A program made the translations under genes and the position numbers. Shown here piece after piece: positions 6,547 to 7,638 of a stretch of DNA of 7,638 nt. Below the pieces are notes generated by a model. It was not told the origin of the DNA, ran no database searches, and worked only from the letters and a program-made list of their open reading frames with translations. The DNA comes from Rickettsia endosymbiont of Ixodes persulcatus (GTDB taxonomy: Bacteria > Pseudomonadota > Alphaproteobacteria > Rickettsiales > Rickettsiaceae). Each line of letters begins with the position of its first letter. The stretch's first letter is position 1. The stretch covers positions 1-7,638 of the forward strand of contig JAPYLE010000055.1 in the NCBI GenBank assembly GCA_027293795.1. Reading direction: 5' to 3'.

Positions 6547-7497
6547 ATGAAAATTACTGCTAAAGTACTAATAATAGGTTCAGGTCCCGCAGGTTTAAGT
6601 GCCGCTATTTATACGGCTAGAGCTGCTTTAAAACCAATATTAATCAATGGTATGCAGCCCGGTGGGCAGCTTACAATTACCACCGATGTTGAAAATTATC
6701 CCGGGTTTGCGGAAACGGTGCAAGGACCTTGGCTTATGGAGCAGATGTCTATGCAGGCTAAAAATGTCGGTACGGAAATTGTTAGTGATTACGTAGAAAA
6801 GGTGGATTTATCAAAAAGACCTTTTAAAGTATTTACCGGAGCCGGGAATGAGTATGAAGCAGAAAGTATAATCATTTGTACCGGTGCGGAAGCAAAATGG
6901 CTTGGTATAGCTTCAGAGCAGGAGTTTCGCGGTTTTGGTGTTTCAGCATGTGCTACTTGTGATGGTTTCTTTTTTAAGAATCAAGAAATAGTTGTAGTAG
7001 GGGGAGGGAATAGTGCAGTAGAAGAAGCTTTATACTTAACCAATCATGCTAACAAAGTTACTATAGTGCATAGAAGAGATAGTTTTAGAGCTGAGAAAAT
7101 ATTACAGGATCGATTATTTAAAAATCCTAAAATATCGGTAATTTGGGATCATGTAGTATATGAGATTGTCGGTAATAATAAACCAAAATCCGTTACCGGA
7201 GTTAAAATTCAAAATGTTCACACTAAAGCGATTAGTTTAGTGAATTGTAGCGGTGTATTTGTAGCTATCGGGTATGCACCGAATACAAGCTTATTTACCG
7301 GACAAATTGCAATGGATGATGATAATTATATCATAACAAAGCCAGGCACGACTAAAACTAGCGTAGAAGGTGTTTTCACTGCCGGTGACGTTCAGGATAA
7401 AATTTATAGACAAGCAGTAACTGCTGCAGGTAGTGGTTGTATGGCAGCTCTTGAGGCTGAAAAATTTCTAAATCAACCACTTTCATCTGAAAGATGA
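6547..7497 (+). CDS. trxB: Thioredoxin reductase (NADPH)
   Basis: TrxB is a cytosolic FAD flavoenzyme that passes electrons from NADPH to thioredoxin, keeping protein thiols and ribonucleotide reductase reduced. The first FAD-binding motif GSGPAG is at residues 11-16, followed by PGGQLTITTDVENYPGF at 38-54. The redox-active disulfide CATC is at 135-138 (Cys135/Cys138). The NADPH-binding motif GGGNSA is at 152-157 and HRRDSFRAE at 175-183, whose arginines favour NADPH. The second FAD motif TAGDV is at 278-282, with RQAVTAAGSGCMAALEAEKF at 288-307. The length of 316 residues is normal for the low-molecular-weight bacterial type, and all expected residues are present. The ATG start puts the FAD motif at its usual place. 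It sits 15 bp after the hydrolase stop with no strong Shine-Dalgarno. A hairpin terminator overlaps its stop codon, so it closes the transcript. Confidence 0.97.
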   Translation: MKITAKVLIIGSGPAGLSAAIYTARAALKPILINGMQPGGQLTITTDVENYPGFAETVQGPWLMEQMSMQAKNVGTEIVSDYVEKVDLSKRPFKVFTGAGNEYEAESIIICTGAEAKWLGIASEQEFRGFGVSACATCDGFFFKNQEIVVVGGGNSAVEEALYLTNHANKVTIVHRRDSFRAEKILQDRLFKNPKISVIWDHVVYEIVGNNKPKSVTGVKIQNVHTKAISLVNCSGVFVAIGYAPNTSLFTGQIAMDDDNYIITKPGTTKTSVEGVFTAGDVQDKIYRQAVTAAGSGCMAALEAEKFLNQPLSSER

Positions 7498-7509
7498 AAG
7501 TTTGTTTTA
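7480..7509 (+). terminator. Intrinsic terminator overlapping the trxB stop codon
   Basis: CTTTCATCT (7480-7488) and AGATGAAAG (7492-7500) form a perfect 9-bp stem around the 3-nt loop GAA. The T-rich tail TTTGTTTTA follows at once (7501-7509). The TGA stop of trxB (7495-7497) lies inside the right arm, so the stem also encodes the last residues of the protein. The stem is only moderately stable, but the geometry is that of a Rho-independent terminator. Confidence 0.72.
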
Positions 7510-7511
7510 TA

Positions 7512-7550
7512 GCGACTAGAAGTCGCATATGAAGCTAAAGCTTATGCGAC
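7512..7550. repeat. Overlapping, mutually exclusive inverted repeats after trxB
   Basis: GCGACT (7512-7517) can pair with AGTCGC (7521-7526) across a 3-nt loop. The same AGTCGC segment begins a second possible stem, GTCGCATA (7522-7529) with TATGCGAC (7543-7550), around a 13-nt loop. A third small palindrome, AAGCT/AGCTT (7532-7536 and 7539-7543), lies inside. Only one of the two larger stems can form at a time. The segment may be a repeat fragment or an extra 3' structure. From 7551 to the window end I see no supportable gene; frames there are short and broken by stops. Confidence 0.5.
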
Positions 7551-7638
7551 CCGTATGTGCAAAATCATGTCTGGCTCATGTGTACCAATATGCCTATTAA
7601 TCATATAACCGTTACATTAACACTATTAGACTGATGTG

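Noticed and set aside
7529..7638. Short open stretch after trxB, open past one TAA at 7598-7600 to the window end
   Set aside because: It is too short, begins within inverted repeats and resembles no family I know; chance cannot be excluded.

Overview
The window looks like chromosome of an obligate intracellular alphaproteobacterium of the genus Rickettsia. The DNA is very AT-rich. It has few Shine-Dalgarno sequences, decaying genes beside intact housekeeping genes, and a GC-rich palindromic repeat of the kind scattered through Rickettsia genomes. The NAD kinase has the alphaproteobacterial form of its C-terminal motif (FRPRRW). The genus call rests on protein resemblance and genome style, without a database search; the species cannot be fixed.

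Layout. Positions 1-306 hold a frameshifted remnant that resembles the helix-turn-helix part of an IS630-type transposase. An AT-rich gap follows, with a small hairpin, and then NAD kinase (nadK) on the minus strand. A divergent 85-bp spacer separates nadK from a plus-strand pair: ribonuclease J (rnj) and glycerol-3-phosphate dehydrogenase (gpsA). These two overlap by 8 bp, and gpsA starts with GTG. gpsA ends earlier than usual, just before a composite repeat whose core is a perfect 31-bp inverted repeat with a 27-nt loop. Converging on that repeat from the other side is a minus-strand gene for a small exported protein of unknown function. It is broken by a single extra base in a run of A and is therefore easily missed.

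After a 155-bp spacer comes a plus-strand run: an AEC-family membrane transporter, an alpha/beta-hydrolase whose usual catalytic Asp is replaced by Gln, and thioredoxin reductase (trxB). An intrinsic terminator overlaps the trxB stop codon. The last 140 bp hold overlapping inverted repeats and no gene that I can support.

How the genes relate. nadK supplies NADP(H), which TrxB uses to keep thioredoxin reduced. GpsA makes glycerol-3-phosphate for phospholipids, and RNase J processes and degrades RNA. Apart from the overlapping rnj-gpsA pair and the close hydrolase-trxB pair, I see no dedicated pathway or defence system. The most interesting material is the record of decay and repeat insertion around 3880-4500 and the altered active site of the hydrolase. 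I found no convincing undescribed biological system.
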